From Lepus europaeus (Eukaryota > Chordata > Mammalia > Lagomorpha > Leporidae): DNA of 64,000 nucleotides. Shown piece by piece: positions 54,186 through 64,000 of this stretch (position 1 is its first letter; every line of letters starts with the position of its first letter). The DNA lies in NCBI RefSeq assembly GCF_033115175.1, contig NC_084827.1, positions 176,205,401 to 176,269,400 of the forward strand, written 5' to 3'. The notes under the pieces were generated by a model. That model had not been told where the DNA came from. It was given only the letters and a program-made list of their open reading frames with translations, and did not search any database. Both the position numbers and the translations under genes were made by a program.

Positions 54186-54248
54186 GCATGTACACACACA
54201 CGTGCACACGCATGGGCGCCCACACACGTGTGCACACACACACACACA
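54186..54248. repeat. (CA)n-rich alternating tracts
   Basis: Two strictly alternating runs, 54186-54214 and 54221-54248, separated by 'ggcgcc'. Confidence 0.85.
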
Positions 54249-54499
54249 GCTGAGGCTTTATCCCACAAAGCCCTCTCTGCAGGATCGCCTTAATCCTCAG
54301 GCCACCTGGGAGACAGGCCTCGGCTCACAGCACCGGGAGCGGGCCGAGCTCACGAGGTCGCCGTCCGGACCAGGCCTCTCCCAGGATTTTCGCCGCACAC
54401 CGCGGGCTCCTGTCTCCCACCCACTGCCTGCACCACACCGTCCGGGGGTGGCGGCAGCTGTCCCTCCCCGGTTCTGATCCCCGCGCAAGGCTCGGGCTG

Positions 54500-55480
54500 G
54501 GGCTGCGCCCAGGGCGTGGGGGCCGTTGCCGGCTCGGGAAGGGCCAGGCCCCTCTGGGGGCTCCAGGGGAGCAGAGGAACCAGCCGGGCGAGGCCTGGAG
54601 CCTGCGGGAGGGTGGGGGTGGAGAGGGACGGGCCCGGGCAGGCGAGCGGGGACAAAGAGGGAGCCGCACACCTGACGGCCCGCGCCCGCCAGCGCCGATT
54701 CAAAGTGCAGCTGAGGCTGTGATTGGCGGCCCGGCCGGCCCCACCCCCTCGCTCACCTCCCGGGCGGCGACCACGGGGCTGCAGTCGGCAGGGCGGCTGG
54801 CGCAGCTCCGTGGCCACCGACAGCCGCCCGGCGAGCCTGGGCTCGTGCCCCGTGCCCTGCGCGGCCCCGTCCGGCAGCCCCCGGGCGCCCCGGGCTGCCG
54901 GGCTCCGGCCATCAGCCTCCCCTCCCCTCCCCGTCCTGTCGCCCGCGAACTCGGGGGCCCCCAGCCCGTCCTCCCCGAGTGCCCCCTGACCCCAGGCGGC
55001 CACCAGCCCAGGCCTCTTTCCACTCCGTGCCCGTCGGGCCTCACCATGCGGCGGCACGAGGGACGAGCAGGGTCGGGGGGGGGGGGAGCTGGGCGAGGCC
55101 CCGGAAGGGTCAGCGACTGGGGGGCTCGGGTTTCGGGGCGGGCGCTGGAGGCCCGGCGCAGGCCGCGACCAATCCCCGCCTGGCCGACGCCCCCGTGCCC
55201 CGTGGCCGCGGACCGGCGTCCTTTGTTCGCCCCCCACCCTGCCCCGGCCTGCCCCAGCCCCCTGGCTTCCGGGCTGGACTGAGCGGGGACCTGGTGGGTG
55301 CAGGGCCGGGCCCCACCCGCGAGGACTTGCTCTCGGCCTGCTCGTGGGCGCCCCAGGGGCTCTGGAGGACTGGTCAAAGAAAGCCCCGGAAAATCCCCCT
55401 GGGGAGGCCGAACTGGACCGCGGGCGGGGCCCCCTGGCACCTGGATCTGAGCAGTGGTCCCGCGCCGGCCCCACCTTGGC
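54500..55480. promoter_or_regulatory. CpG island 4 (unassigned promoter)
   Basis: About 1 kb of CpG-dense DNA. A CCAAT box in minus orientation (GCCAATCA, 54720-54727) sits some 60-100 bp from a likely TATA-less start if transcription runs leftwards. A 418-codon minus frame (54350-55606) crosses the whole island and is more likely compositional than real. A 12-base G run is at 55075-55086. Confidence 0.78.
54720..54727 (-). promoter_or_regulatory. NF-Y CCAAT box
   Basis: Reverse complement GCCAATCA fits RRCCAATSR. NF-Y sites usually lie 60-100 bp upstream of the start site. Confidence 0.55.
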
Positions 55481-55818
55481 ACCCCGGCCTCCTCGCCCAC
55501 TCACTGCCTCTGGGTACATCTGCCTAATGAGCCCCAGCCTCTTCCAGGTCTGTTTTGTGGGTGCCTCCTCTGACAACCCCTGGGAGTGGCAGGTGCCTTC
55601 CTCCACCTCCTCCCGCCCGCCCTGCAGTGCCTAGCGGCTCTCCCCGGCCCCGTGTCTCCTGGGGACCCACAGTGCGGTCCAGGCAGGCGGCCGAGGCTCC
55701 TCCAGGCCTGACACGGAGTGAGCTCTGGCACTCAATGGGAGGCACAAATGGGACCAAGTCATGTATCAGTGTCAGCTTTTTATCCCAGGTCAGGCTTGTT
55801 TGTTGTTAAAGATTAAGA
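55481..55818. other. Unique DNA flanking CpG island 4
   Basis: No repeat or exon recognised. Confidence 0.4.
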
Positions 55819-56081
55819 GGAGCCAGTTCGAGTCCCGCCTGCTCCACTTCCGATCCAGCTCTCTGCTATGGCCTGGGAAAGCAGTAGAAGATGGCCCAAG
55901 TGCTTGGTTCCCTGCACCCACATGGGAGACCTGGATCGGCCCAGCTCCGGCCGTTGCAGCCATTTGGGAAGTGAACCAGGGGATGGAAGACCTTTCTCTC
56001 TCTCTCTCCCTCCCTCCCCTCCCTCCCTCTCTATAACTCTGCCTTTTAAATAAATAAATAAATTTTGAAAAAAAGAAAAAA
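55819..56081 (+). mobile_element. C-SINE, 5'-truncated
   Basis: Starts at the B box ('agccagttcgagtcccgcc') and lacks the head. Its A-rich tail 56048-56081 is duplicated after the L1 fragment. Confidence 0.88.
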
Positions 56082-56471
56082 GTGTATCATTCTTGGGTGC
56101 TTCTTCAAAGTTAATTAAGTTTCTAAACAAAGTGAAATTAACTTCAAATGCAATGACTTTGAGTAACCCTTGTCTTGACTGTTGAGGACCAGTTTTTGTT
56201 TTGTTTTGTTTTGCATTTTCGTACAAATTGTTGAACTCTTTAGTATAGAGTTGGTCTTCTGTGTATAAAGTTAATCGAAAATGGATCTTAGTGGAGAATG
56301 GGACTGGGAATGGGAGAGGGAGGAAGAGGAGGGGTGGGAGGGTGGGTACGATGGGAAGAGTCACTATATTCCTAAAGTTGTACTATGAAATGCATGAAGT
56401 TTGTATTCCTTAAATAAAAGGTTTCTTTGGGGGGGATAAATAAATAAATAAATATTGAAAAAAAAGAAAAG
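56048..56471. repeat. Long direct repeat flanking the L1 fragment
   Basis: 56048-56081 and 56436-56471 are near-identical A-rich sequences ('aaataaataaataaat', 'tgaaaaaaa', 'gaaaa'), consistent with a target-site duplication made when the L1 entered the SINE tail. Confidence 0.7.
56082..56435 (+). mobile_element. L1 3' UTR fragment, 5'-truncated
   Basis: Contains 'agtatagagttggtcttctg', 'gtgtataaagttaatcgaaa', 'aaatgcatgaagtttgtatt' and an AATAAA signal at 56413-56418. I recognise this as a leporid L1 tail. No ORF2 remains, so it is non-autonomous. A G-quadruplex motif lies at 56331-56346. Confidence 0.72.
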
Positions 56472-56473
56472 AG

Positions 56474-57110
56474 GGGCCAGCGTGGTGACACAGTGGGTGT
56501 GGTGACACAGTGGGTGATCAAGTCCCGCCTGCTCTACTTTTTTTTTTTTTTTTTTTTTTTTTGACAGGTAGAGTGGACAGTGAGAGAGAGAGACAGAGAG
56601 AAAGGTCTTCCTTCCGTGCGGCCATTGGAGGGTGAACCAACAGCACCGCGCTAATCCGAAGGCAGGAGCCAGGTGCTTCTCCTGGTCTCCCATGGGGTGC
56701 AGGGCCCAAGCACTTGGGCCATCCTCCACTGCACTCCCGGGCCACAGCAGAGAGCTGGCCTGGAAGAGGGACAACCGGGATAGAATCCGGAGCCCCGACC
56801 TACCGACTGGGACTAGAACCCAGGGTGCCGGCACCGCAAGGTGGAGGATTAGCCTGTTGAGCCACAGCGCCAGCCCCGCCTGCTCTACTTCTGATCCAGC
56901 GCTGATGGCCTGGCAAAGCAGCAGAAGATGGTCCAAGTGCTTGGGCCCCTGCCACCCACATGGGAGACCTGGTTGGAGTTCTGGGCTCCTGGCTTCAGCC
57001 TGGCCCATCCTTGCCTGTCCCAGCCTTTGGGGGAGTGAACCAGTGGATGGAAGATTGTGTGTGTGACTCTGCCTTTCAACTAAGTTAACTAAATAGATCT
57101 TTTTAAAAAG
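56474..57110 (+). mobile_element. Outer C-SINE split by a younger copy
   Basis: 56474-56539 continues at 56891. The head carries a short duplication of 'tggtgacacagtgggtg'. cccgcctgctctactt is duplicated at 56524-56539 and 56875-56890. Confidence 0.9.
56540..56874 (-). mobile_element. Nested younger-type C-SINE
   Basis: T-run, 'ttgacaggtagagtggacag' to 'gccacagcgccagcc'. Perfect 16-bp target-site duplication. Confidence 0.95.
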
Positions 57111-57137
57111 CGATTGAAAGAACTAAAACCTGCAAAG

Positions 57138-57275
57138 AGGGAATGGAGTTGTGGTGCGGCAGGTTAACCCCCCGATGTTTCGAACATTTTGGGAGAATAT
57201 CAGTGGATAAAACATCTTTCTCTGTTTCTCTGCCTTTTAAATACATAAATAAGTAATTTTTTAATTAATTTATTT
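57138..57275 (+). mobile_element. C-SINE, large internal deletion
   Basis: The head 'ggagttgtggtgcggcaggt' is joined to the tail block 'cattttgggagaatatcagt', losing about 200 bp. Confidence 0.72.
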
Positions 57276-57285
57276 TTTAAATGCA

Positions 57286-59384
57286 AAGAACAGAGACCTT
57301 GGAGGAACCACAGCCCCAGGCAAGCCCAGCCCCCCCCACCCCATTCCGAGTCTGGTGGCTGCTCCTGCTCCCTCCTCCCCTCCACTCAGAAATCCACTCT
57401 CAGCTCCCTTCTCCCCTTCTCCCCTCCTCCTGTGGGTGCCCCTCCCTCTCAAACCCCATCTGCCCGGTGGCCACCTCTCTCCTGGGCCCCTGGAAGCACC
57501 CAGAAGCCAATTTGCTCCCAACTCAAGTTCTTCCCCACCGCCCCACTGGCCACACCTGCGCTACTTCTGTGCTGGGCTGTTGGTGCTCACCACGGCCCAG
57601 GCCAGGGCCCTCCGGTGGTCCTACCTCCAGCACTGCAGGGACCGCGGCTCCCAGGAGCGGCTGCCCTGCCCTCCCAGGGCCAGCATCCGGGCTCACGCTC
57701 TCCTGCCCGTCCCTGGGCTCCAGTCAGCCTCCTTGCCCTCAGAGCCCTCAAGATGCAGGGCCCACCTCCTCCCATTGCCCTGGTCATCAAGACCCAGCTC
57801 CTGGTGTCGTGGGCAGGGCCCCACATCTGCCACCAGCTGCCTTCCTGTGGCACCACAGGCACAGGGAGCCTCTTCAATGAGAGCCCCTGCTTTGGACCAG
57901 CAGGCTAGGGAGTGGGTCCTCCCTCCCAGGGTCCAGAGGCCATGCCAGGCCCCGGGGGAACAGCCGAGGCCGGGGAGCAGGCTGCTCCTCAAGAGGCACT
58001 CGGGGTCCGAGTCCTGGCTGTGCACGGGTCCCCTTTGTGGCTCTGGCTTAGGTGGCCACCCTCTCTGGTGCAGGGAAGCACAGGGTGGGGGCTAAAAACA
58101 GGCAGGGACTGCCTCTCCTGGAGGGTCCCTGGGCCCCAGATTCTAAGTCACCTGGGGCGGGGGAGAAGGGGAGGGGTGGGGAGATGCTGAGAGAGACCAG
58201 CTGCTGCCTGCTTGCGAATCCCAGGCTGATGATAAGCGGCGGAGCCCGGCCGGGAGTGGAGGCTTGGCCTTGGCCCCCAGTCATGCAGGACCTGTGTGGC
58301 CCACTGGGCAGGAGGTACTGACGAGGCCAAGGAAGGCCAGCCAGGACCCCAGGAGAGCAGGAGCAACAGCCCCAGCCCCGCTCCTGGAGAGCCATGGGAA
58401 GAATTTCCCTCCTGCTCCCGGGGCCCTGCTCTGTGGTCTGTGCCAGGCTCCCCCGGCCCCCTAGGCACGGAGCTGCCCTGTGCCCACAGCCAGCTCCTGC
58501 CATGTGGGCCGTGGGCGCAGCTGACAGGCTGTGTGTGCGTGTACGCAAGTGCGTGTTCCGGCTGCTGCGTGTGCCAGCCTAGCAACGCTCCCAGGGCGCC
58601 AGCGGCAGCGCCAGGAGGGGCTGGCAGCTCTCGTGCACTCCCCGCCGCCTCCTCGTTTCCCTGGCTGCCTCCGCTCCCTGCCAACACCTGCTCCAGGAGA
58701 GGCAGCCGGCACGGGCCCCCAGGCCTGAGGCTCGGCCACCTGCACCTCCCAGCCTGGCCCTGCGGAAGCCCACCCCTCAGGTGCCAGGAGCAGAGCTTTG
58801 TGGGGAGCAGCAGGGGACAAAGCCCACGGCATACACCAGGAGCCCCAGGCCACCTTCCCCCTCAAGCCTGAGTGAAATTGGGGGCCGTGGGAGGGTAGAG
58901 AGGGCGGATGGGGAACAGTTCAGGGAGGCGGGAGAGCCAGGCAAAGGATCGGAGGGGCAGTGAGAGGGGCCACGTCCAGGGGCTGTGTGGGGCCAGGCCA
59001 CTAGGGCGGGTGAGCTGTTTACCCCAGTCAGCAGGCACCGCAGAACATGTTGAGCAGGAGCTCCTGGTCCACGGGGCATGGGGAGCAGGGAGAGGAAGCC
59101 GGGCCAGCTGGGTACAGGAGTGATGCCACGGGCCTGGGCTCCAGCCCTGACCTACAGCGCCTACAGCGCCACGGGCCTCAGCTCTGGTCCAGGAGTTGCA
59201 TGGTGACCGGTGCAGGTTTGCTGGGGGTGACGTGATGCAGGGTCGATGTGGGCACCTTTGCTCACCTCTTCCGGGGGCTGGTGTGCACAGACCGCTGTGG
59301 CCCGGGCAGAGCAGCTCTGTCTCCCTTTGTCCCTTCCTTTCTTTCCCGCAGCTTTCCTGCCTGCCTGCCTTCCCTCTTCCCTTT
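57286..59384. other. GC-rich unique DNA, no gene recognised
   Basis: Pyrimidine-rich 57330-57480. A 246-codon plus frame (57355-58095) and several others are open without recognisable domains. An RFX half-site lies at 58577. Confidence 0.45.
58577..58586 (+). promoter_or_regulatory. RFX half-site
   Basis: GCCTAGCAAC matches the conserved half of the RFX motif (YCTAGCAAC). Confidence 0.4.
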
Positions 59385-59700
59385 TCTTTTTTATATGATT
59401 TGAAACGCAGAGAGAGAGAGAGAAAGGAAGAGAGTTTCATATCTCCCATCTGCTGGTTCACTCCCTAAACACTTGCAACAGCTGGGGCTGGGCCAGGCTG
59501 AAGCCGACAGCCTGGCATGCAATCTGGATTCCCCCTTTGTGGGTGATGGGGACCCAACTACTTGAACCATCACCTACTGCCTCCCAGCATGCAAATCAAC
59601 AGGAAGCTGGAATTGGGGGCCCCAGGATGGGACTCGAACCCAGGGACTCAAATATGGGGTGTCTCAAACAGCGTCTTATCTTCCTCCAAACGCCCGCCCC
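59385..59700 (-). mobile_element. C-SINE, old copy
   Basis: 'tatatgatttgaaacgcaga' to 'tccaaacgcccgcccccagg'. Confidence 0.8.
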
Positions 59701-60714
59701 CAGGATCTGTCCTTGAGCCCATGCCTGGCACGAGGTGCTGGTGGTGGAGGCCTCGGCCGGAGCAGGCAAGTGAAGGCAGGAAGGACAGGTGTTGCAGCAG
59801 TGGCTGGCAGAGGCAAACCCCCTGAGCACCCCCGAGAGGCCTGGACGCCACCAGGGGAGAGGCGATGGGGCCAGGAGGCAGGACCCCACCACGCTTTGGA
59901 TGGCAACTGGGGCTTGATATTAAAGGACATCAGAGTTCAGAAAAATAATGCTGCCCCCCCACCCCGCTGAGCCCACCTGGGTGCTTAGGGTTTCCCCTAG
60001 GCTCAGGGTCACAAGTGGGCAGGGGGTCCAGCCTCAGTGAGGGGCTTTGTGGACACTGGGCCCCGAGGGTGGAGAATGCCCACTTGAGACCCCGAGGCCA
60101 GCGCCGAGGAGGCCAGCTTGGTGCCACCCGGCGAGGGGACCAGGCTGGCCGGGGCCCAAGGCCCTACCCGGCCCACCCTCCCGGGCCACAGTGGAGCCAT
60201 TGATGCACAAGAGGCGCCCAGAGCTGCTGCAGCTGGCGCGGCGTGGGCACTGCCGGCCTTGGGAGAGAGTCATGGTGACCCCGCTGTCCCCAGGCGCCAG
60301 GACCCAGGGGTGGGCATCTCAGGCGTGCAGCAGGCTGGGGTACCCGAGTGGCGGCCACGCGCCCTGGAAGGAAAGGCCTAGTGTTGGCGGAAGACGGGCC
60401 CTGTCTGCCCTGGGCCCTCAGCGCACAGCTCCGCTCTGCCCAGGCTTCCTGAGAGACCCCGTGGCCCATCGCTGGGCCTTCCGACCCCCCACTGCTCTCC
60501 CAGCAAGCCCCTTGCTCACCCCCACTCCCTACCCCGCTTCCGAATCTCTGCTCTCCATGCACTGAGCCCACTGGGCACTTCCCCACCCAGCTTGCCCACC
60601 TGTCCAGGGCCCAGCCCACCCCCAAGCCTCAGCTGAACGTGTCCCCTTTGTAGGGGCCCTGCAGGGCGGCTCCAGGCTGACTTAGGCCCCACTAGGCTAC
60701 CCAGCATTTAAAAA
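59701..60714. other. GC-rich unique DNA, no gene recognised
   Basis: Moderate CpG content at 60,050-60,260 without motif clustering. No exon signature. Confidence 0.45.
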
Positions 60715-60803
60715 CATTTTATTTCTTTTTTAAGATTTATGTATTTTAAAGACAGAATGATGGGGGGAGGGGAGACATACACAGAAACGCACACACATAG
60801 AGG

Positions 60804-60850
<47 letters not shown>

Positions 60851-60960
60851 TCCATCCTCTGGTTCACTCTTCTAACTGCCCACAACAGCCAGGGCTGGGC
60901 CGGGGCAAAACCAGGCGGCCGGAACTCAAGCCCCCAGGCCATTCCCTGCTGCCTTCCAAA
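60715..60960 (-). mobile_element. C-SINE, 5'-truncated
   Basis: 'ttttttaagatttatgtatt', an (AG)n run at 60811-60846, and a body that fades near 60960. Confidence 0.82.
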
Positions 60961-60990
60961 GGGAAGCCGGGTGGGAAGTGGAGGAGCCCG

Positions 60991-61038
60991 GGATGGGGAA
61001 GCCTGGGCTGCAGGGGATGGGGAAGCCTGGGCTGCAGG
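60991..61038 (+). repeat. 24-bp tandem duplication
   Basis: Two identical units starting 'ggatggggaagcctgggctg' at 60991 and 61015. Confidence 0.93.
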
Positions 61039-61084
61039 CCTCCCAGGTGGAGGCTGAGCTCGCGGGGCCTCGCTGCTCCTCCTC

Positions 61085-61165
61085 CTCCAGCAGTTTGCAG
61101 GCCCTGCAGCGAGGTTATCATCTTAATTACCCTGCTAGATTATAAAGGTTCCTGGCAGAGCTCCT
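61085..61165. promoter_or_regulatory. Candidate conserved regulatory element
   Basis: An AT-rich island in GC-rich DNA with GATA-type 'ggttatcatc' (61112-61121), homeodomain 'ttaatta' (61122-61128) and 'agattataaagg' (61138-61149). Motif evidence only. Confidence 0.42.
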
Positions 61166-61424
61166 TAGGGGAGGAAACTCCCCACTCACCGGCCACCTCC
61201 CTACCTACCTTCCTTCTTCCTGCTGGGCCCTGGGGAAGCACCGGAGTGGCCCGCGGACGTCCTGCAAGGGCCACTCACTGTCCACATGCAGCCTCAGGTC
61301 AGTGCCCACTGTCCAAGCCTGGCTCCGTCCACCCACAGAGCTGAGCCCAGGCAGATGCTCGTGGGCATGCACACCCACACTCATAGACGTGCACACACAC
61401 ACATACACTTAGAAATGCAGGCAC

Positions 61425-61548
61425 ACGGGGTTCTTTGGCCTGGCCCAGCCCTGGCGTTTGCAGGTATTTGGGAACTGAACCAGCAGATGGAAGACTTGTT
61501 TCTCTCCGCCTTTCAAACGAAATAAGTAAATAACTTTTAAAGAGAAAC
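61425..61548 (+). mobile_element. C-SINE 3' fragment
   Basis: Only the 3' third: 'ggcctggcccagccctggcg' to 'ctttcaaacgaaataagtaa'. Confidence 0.82.
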
Positions 61549-61591
61549 ACGAGCACACAGACACGTGCCCACTCTGGCAAGCACAGAGACC

Positions 61592-61621
61592 TGCACACGT
61601 GCACGCGCGCGCACACACACA
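61592..61621. repeat. Z-DNA-prone alternating tract
   Basis: 30 bases of unbroken purine-pyrimidine alternation including (CG)n and CACGTG. The surrounding 61,555-61,710 is CA-rich. Confidence 0.85.
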
Positions 61622-61729
61622 GCGTGCACACCGTACCCGCACACGGGCGTGCCTGGAGACGTCTGCAGGCAGGTGCACTCACACGCAGGTGCACACTCAG
61701 GGACATCCTGTCGCTTGCACACAGCCCAG

Positions 61730-62000
61730 CCCGCCGCGCTCCCTGCCAGGCCTGTGCGGAGGGAGGGGCACGGAGCCCCGGGCCATCTCCGTGCACGAGG
61801 AGCCCCCGAGCCGGCAGAGGGCGCCCGAGGCCCCTTCCCGCCAGGCCCGGCACGGCGCGCAGGGAGAGCGCGTGGTCGCCACCTGCCCTTCCAAGCCAGG
61901 TCCCCTTTGTTCCCCCTGCGGACAGCCGGTCAGCGAGCCCTGCAGGCCTCGTGCGATGGCGCTCGGCTCAGCCCCGGCGACGGGGCGGGGGCCGCGAGAG
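61730..62000. promoter_or_regulatory. Small CpG-rich segment
   Basis: CpG-dense relative to its flanks but short. Contains the CTCF-like motif at 61811. It may be a minor island or an exon-associated peak; undecided. Confidence 0.4.
61811..61824 (+). promoter_or_regulatory. CTCF-like motif, forward
   Basis: CCGGCAGAGGGCGC matches the CTCF core at 13 of 14 positions. Confidence 0.5.
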
Positions 62001-62319
62001 GAGCCGGGCTTGAAGCAGGTGCCCAGCCCTGGCACGGAAGCCGCCCCCAGGTCGGCCAGCAGCTCCCAGGGCCCTGCGAGCTGCCCCTCCCGGCGTGACG
62101 CCCAAGCTCAGGCTCGCACCCCCCACACCGAGAGCTGTAAATGTTTTCCCTGGGTAGGGGCCCTCAGAACCCCAGGCCAAGCCCTTCGGCCCTGGCTGTC
62201 TTCCCAGTGGCAGGGCTGTTGGTGAGGTCCTGGATCTCTTAAGGAAAGATGTTCTCGCCCGCTCCCCACCACCCTAACCCGGAGTCCAGAGACCTTCACG
62301 ACCCACCTCTCCTGTTGGC

Positions 62320-62400
62320 AATGTAAGAGCCTGGGGTGAGTGATTTAACCTTCCGAGCCTCGGTTTTCTCATCTGTAAAATGGGCCTCCTTAACAGCATT
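62320..62400 (+). mobile_element. MIR fragment
   Basis: 'gtgatttaaccttccgagcc' and 'cggttttctcatctgtaaaa' then 'tggg' match forward MIR closely. Confidence 0.7.
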
Positions 62401-63263
62401 CTCCCGAGCCCCACCTTGCGCGTAGATTTCAGGGCTGAGGCCTTTCCTGCCTGAGGCTTTGGGCAGAGTTTAGACGCCAGCAGAGAGCTGTGTAGGACGT
62501 GCTCACTAAACCCTGCTCCATGAGAGAATGAGGGGACCGGGGAGGCCCCGGAACACCCACCTGTGCCATCAGCAAGCAGCCGGCGTCAGGAAGGGCCTGG
62601 CCAGATGTGAGGCCTTGTTTTGCAAGTGGTTTGTTTCTCGGGGACTCGAGTTTCTATTCCTGGTAGGGCGAGCCCTCGGCCTGGCCCCACGCCATGGCTG
62701 AGCAAGACGGCTCCTCCTCCGCCATCAGGGAGGACTGGGCTGGCTCGCACCCCCCAGGGGCACCGGTGCCACTCAGCAGGGGTGGCGCACCTGCTCTCCT
62801 CCCCCTGCTCCGCTGGCCCCAGGGCGGGGGTCTCTGCCCCTGCGGAGGGCAAGCCTGCGGCGGGGGTGGGTCCTCCTGTCCCCCACCAGGGCCCCCTTGC
62901 TCAGTGGGCAGCCGCGCACGGGGCTCGGCAGGGCCAAGCCGCCTGCTGTCCTCATTAGCGGCGCGGCCTCACTCCAAGTGAATTAGTTAGTCCTCGGGGA
63001 GTGAGCGCAGAGGCCTGCAGGCTCCCGGCGCTGCCAGTGATTCATTCCCCACAACCTCACCCCGGCCGGAGGCCAGTGGAGTCCCTGCCCCCAGCCCACC
63101 GGCCTGGGCCACCTGCCCCGGCGTCCTGTGGGTCGGACTGCTGTCTGCTCTGGAGTGGCCACCTGCACCTGCAGGCCTGGGACCTGGGGCTGTGCCCGGC
63201 CTGCCCCGCCCCATCAGATCTGCCCCTGCTCCCTTAGCGCCCTGGCACCTGGATCGGGCCCGG

Positions 63264-63279
63264 CCCCCCCCCCCCCCCC
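63264..63279. repeat. (C)16 homopolymer
   Basis: Length is likely unstable and sequencing-sensitive. G-quadruplex/i-motif potential. Confidence 0.9.
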
Positions 63280-63547
63280 GTGGTCGTCCCCCCTCCTGCT
63301 GTGTCTTCTTGCTGCCCCTCAGCTGCAGCTCTGGGATCCACTAACTGGCCTTGATGCAAAGCAGAGGGCTGGCCTGCAGAGCAGGCTCTGGCCGCCTGCC
63401 CAGGGCCTGGCCGCTGTCCGCCTGCGACGCAGAGGGGGCAGCACCTTGATCACTGCCACAGAAACCTCGAGCAGCCCCTCACCCCGCCCCGTGACCCCGC
63501 CTCATTCATTCACCCAACGGGAGGCAGGTGCTTGGCGCATGTGTGGA

Positions 63548-63590
63548 TGAATGAATGAATGAGCAGTGGGTGAATGAATGAATGAGTGGG
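63548..63590. repeat. (GAAT)n cluster
   Basis: Two short (TGAA)3-like blocks, separated by 'gagcagtgggtg'. Confidence 0.88.
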
Positions 63591-64000
63591 TGAGGAACGG
63601 GTGAGTGAGCCGGGCCTTTGCCCCGCGCGGTCCCCGGTCCTCTGGGGCGTCCTGTCCCCGCTGACAGCCCACCTGCCACAGCCACAGAGAGCAAGGTGGC
63701 CGGAAGATCGGAATTCCCACCCCGGCCCCTTGCCTGGATGGGGTCTCTGAGCCACACGTCCTCAGGTTCCTCCGCCAGGACTCGTGCCCCTCCCCCAGGG
63801 CGGCGGCAGATCCCACCCCCAAGGCGGGTGTGCCCGGAGCGCTCCATCCCCACGTGTGTGCCACTCCGGTCCCTGACGTCCATTCTGCCACTGCGCTCGC
63901 GTGGCCTCGCCACAGGAAGCAGCATCTACCGGCCACTTGGTTCCTCCTCCTCCCGTGCCCACCTTTGCCCAAAGAGGCCGAGCCATGGCTCTGAGGCCAC

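Larger units (their letters stand above)
62401..64000. other. GC-rich unique DNA to window end
   Basis: Contains a 16-base C run (63264-63279) and a (GAAT)n cluster. A homeodomain-like 'gaattagttag' lies at about 62980-62990. No exon recognised; the longest plus frame (63128-63550, 140 codons) crosses the C run. Confidence 0.45.

Noticed and set aside
54350..55606. 418-aa minus-strand frame over CpG island 4
   Set aside because: Same compositional effect. Competing long frames exist on the other strand and there is no recognisable family.
57355..58095. 246-aa plus-strand frame
   Set aside because: Pyrimidine-rich DNA giving a Pro/Ser/Leu-rich product, with overlapping open frames of similar length and no domain or splice context.

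Overview
The window is nuclear DNA from a lagomorph, almost certainly a leporid such as European rabbit. The evidence is the interspersed repeat that fills it: a tRNA-derived SINE of about 300-350 bp with a 'ggctggcgctgtggc' head, a B box like 'ggttcgagtcc', a (TC)n stretch and an 'aaataaataaat' tail. This is the lagomorph C repeat (C-SINE). Roughly seventy-five copies or fragments are visible on both strands. A 5'-truncated L1 3' end, probably of the rabbit type, and ancient mammalian MIR, L1M and LTR-like relics are also present. I recognise no protein-coding exon, rRNA, true tRNA gene, CRISPR array or bacterial feature. All long open frames run through CpG-rich DNA or through SINEs.

Layout. 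1-43 kb is SINE-dense, with nested, tandem and tail-to-tail inverted copies, and short unique stretches between them. It contains a CpG island at about 4.84-6.12 kb and a smaller one at 22.4-22.96 kb. Around 43.3 kb the character changes. An unusually good heat-shock-element-like array (43,326-43,378) lies just upstream of a strong CpG island (43.77-44.72 kb) that carries E2F, ETS and YY1 motifs. From there to 55.8 kb SINEs are scarce and the DNA is GC-rich. That part holds an enhancer-like cluster (46.3-46.7 kb), a SINE hotspot (47.6-48.4 kb), a perfect CTCF motif (53.14 kb) and a fourth CpG island with an NF-Y box (54.5-55.5 kb). 55.8-57.3 kb is a nest of SINEs and L1. 57.3-64 kb is GC-rich unique DNA with alternating purine-pyrimidine tracts, a homeodomain/GATA-rich candidate conserved element (61.1 kb) and simple repeats.

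Functional reading (inference). The window looks like intergenic or intronic DNA with several unassigned promoters. CTCF motifs point rightwards at 4.1 and 30.4 kb, leftwards at 45.2 kb, and rightwards again at 53.1 and 61.8 kb. The divergent pair at 45.2/53.1 kb, close to the change in SINE density, is what a chromatin-domain boundary would look like. Gene names for the CpG-island promoters cannot be given from sequence alone.
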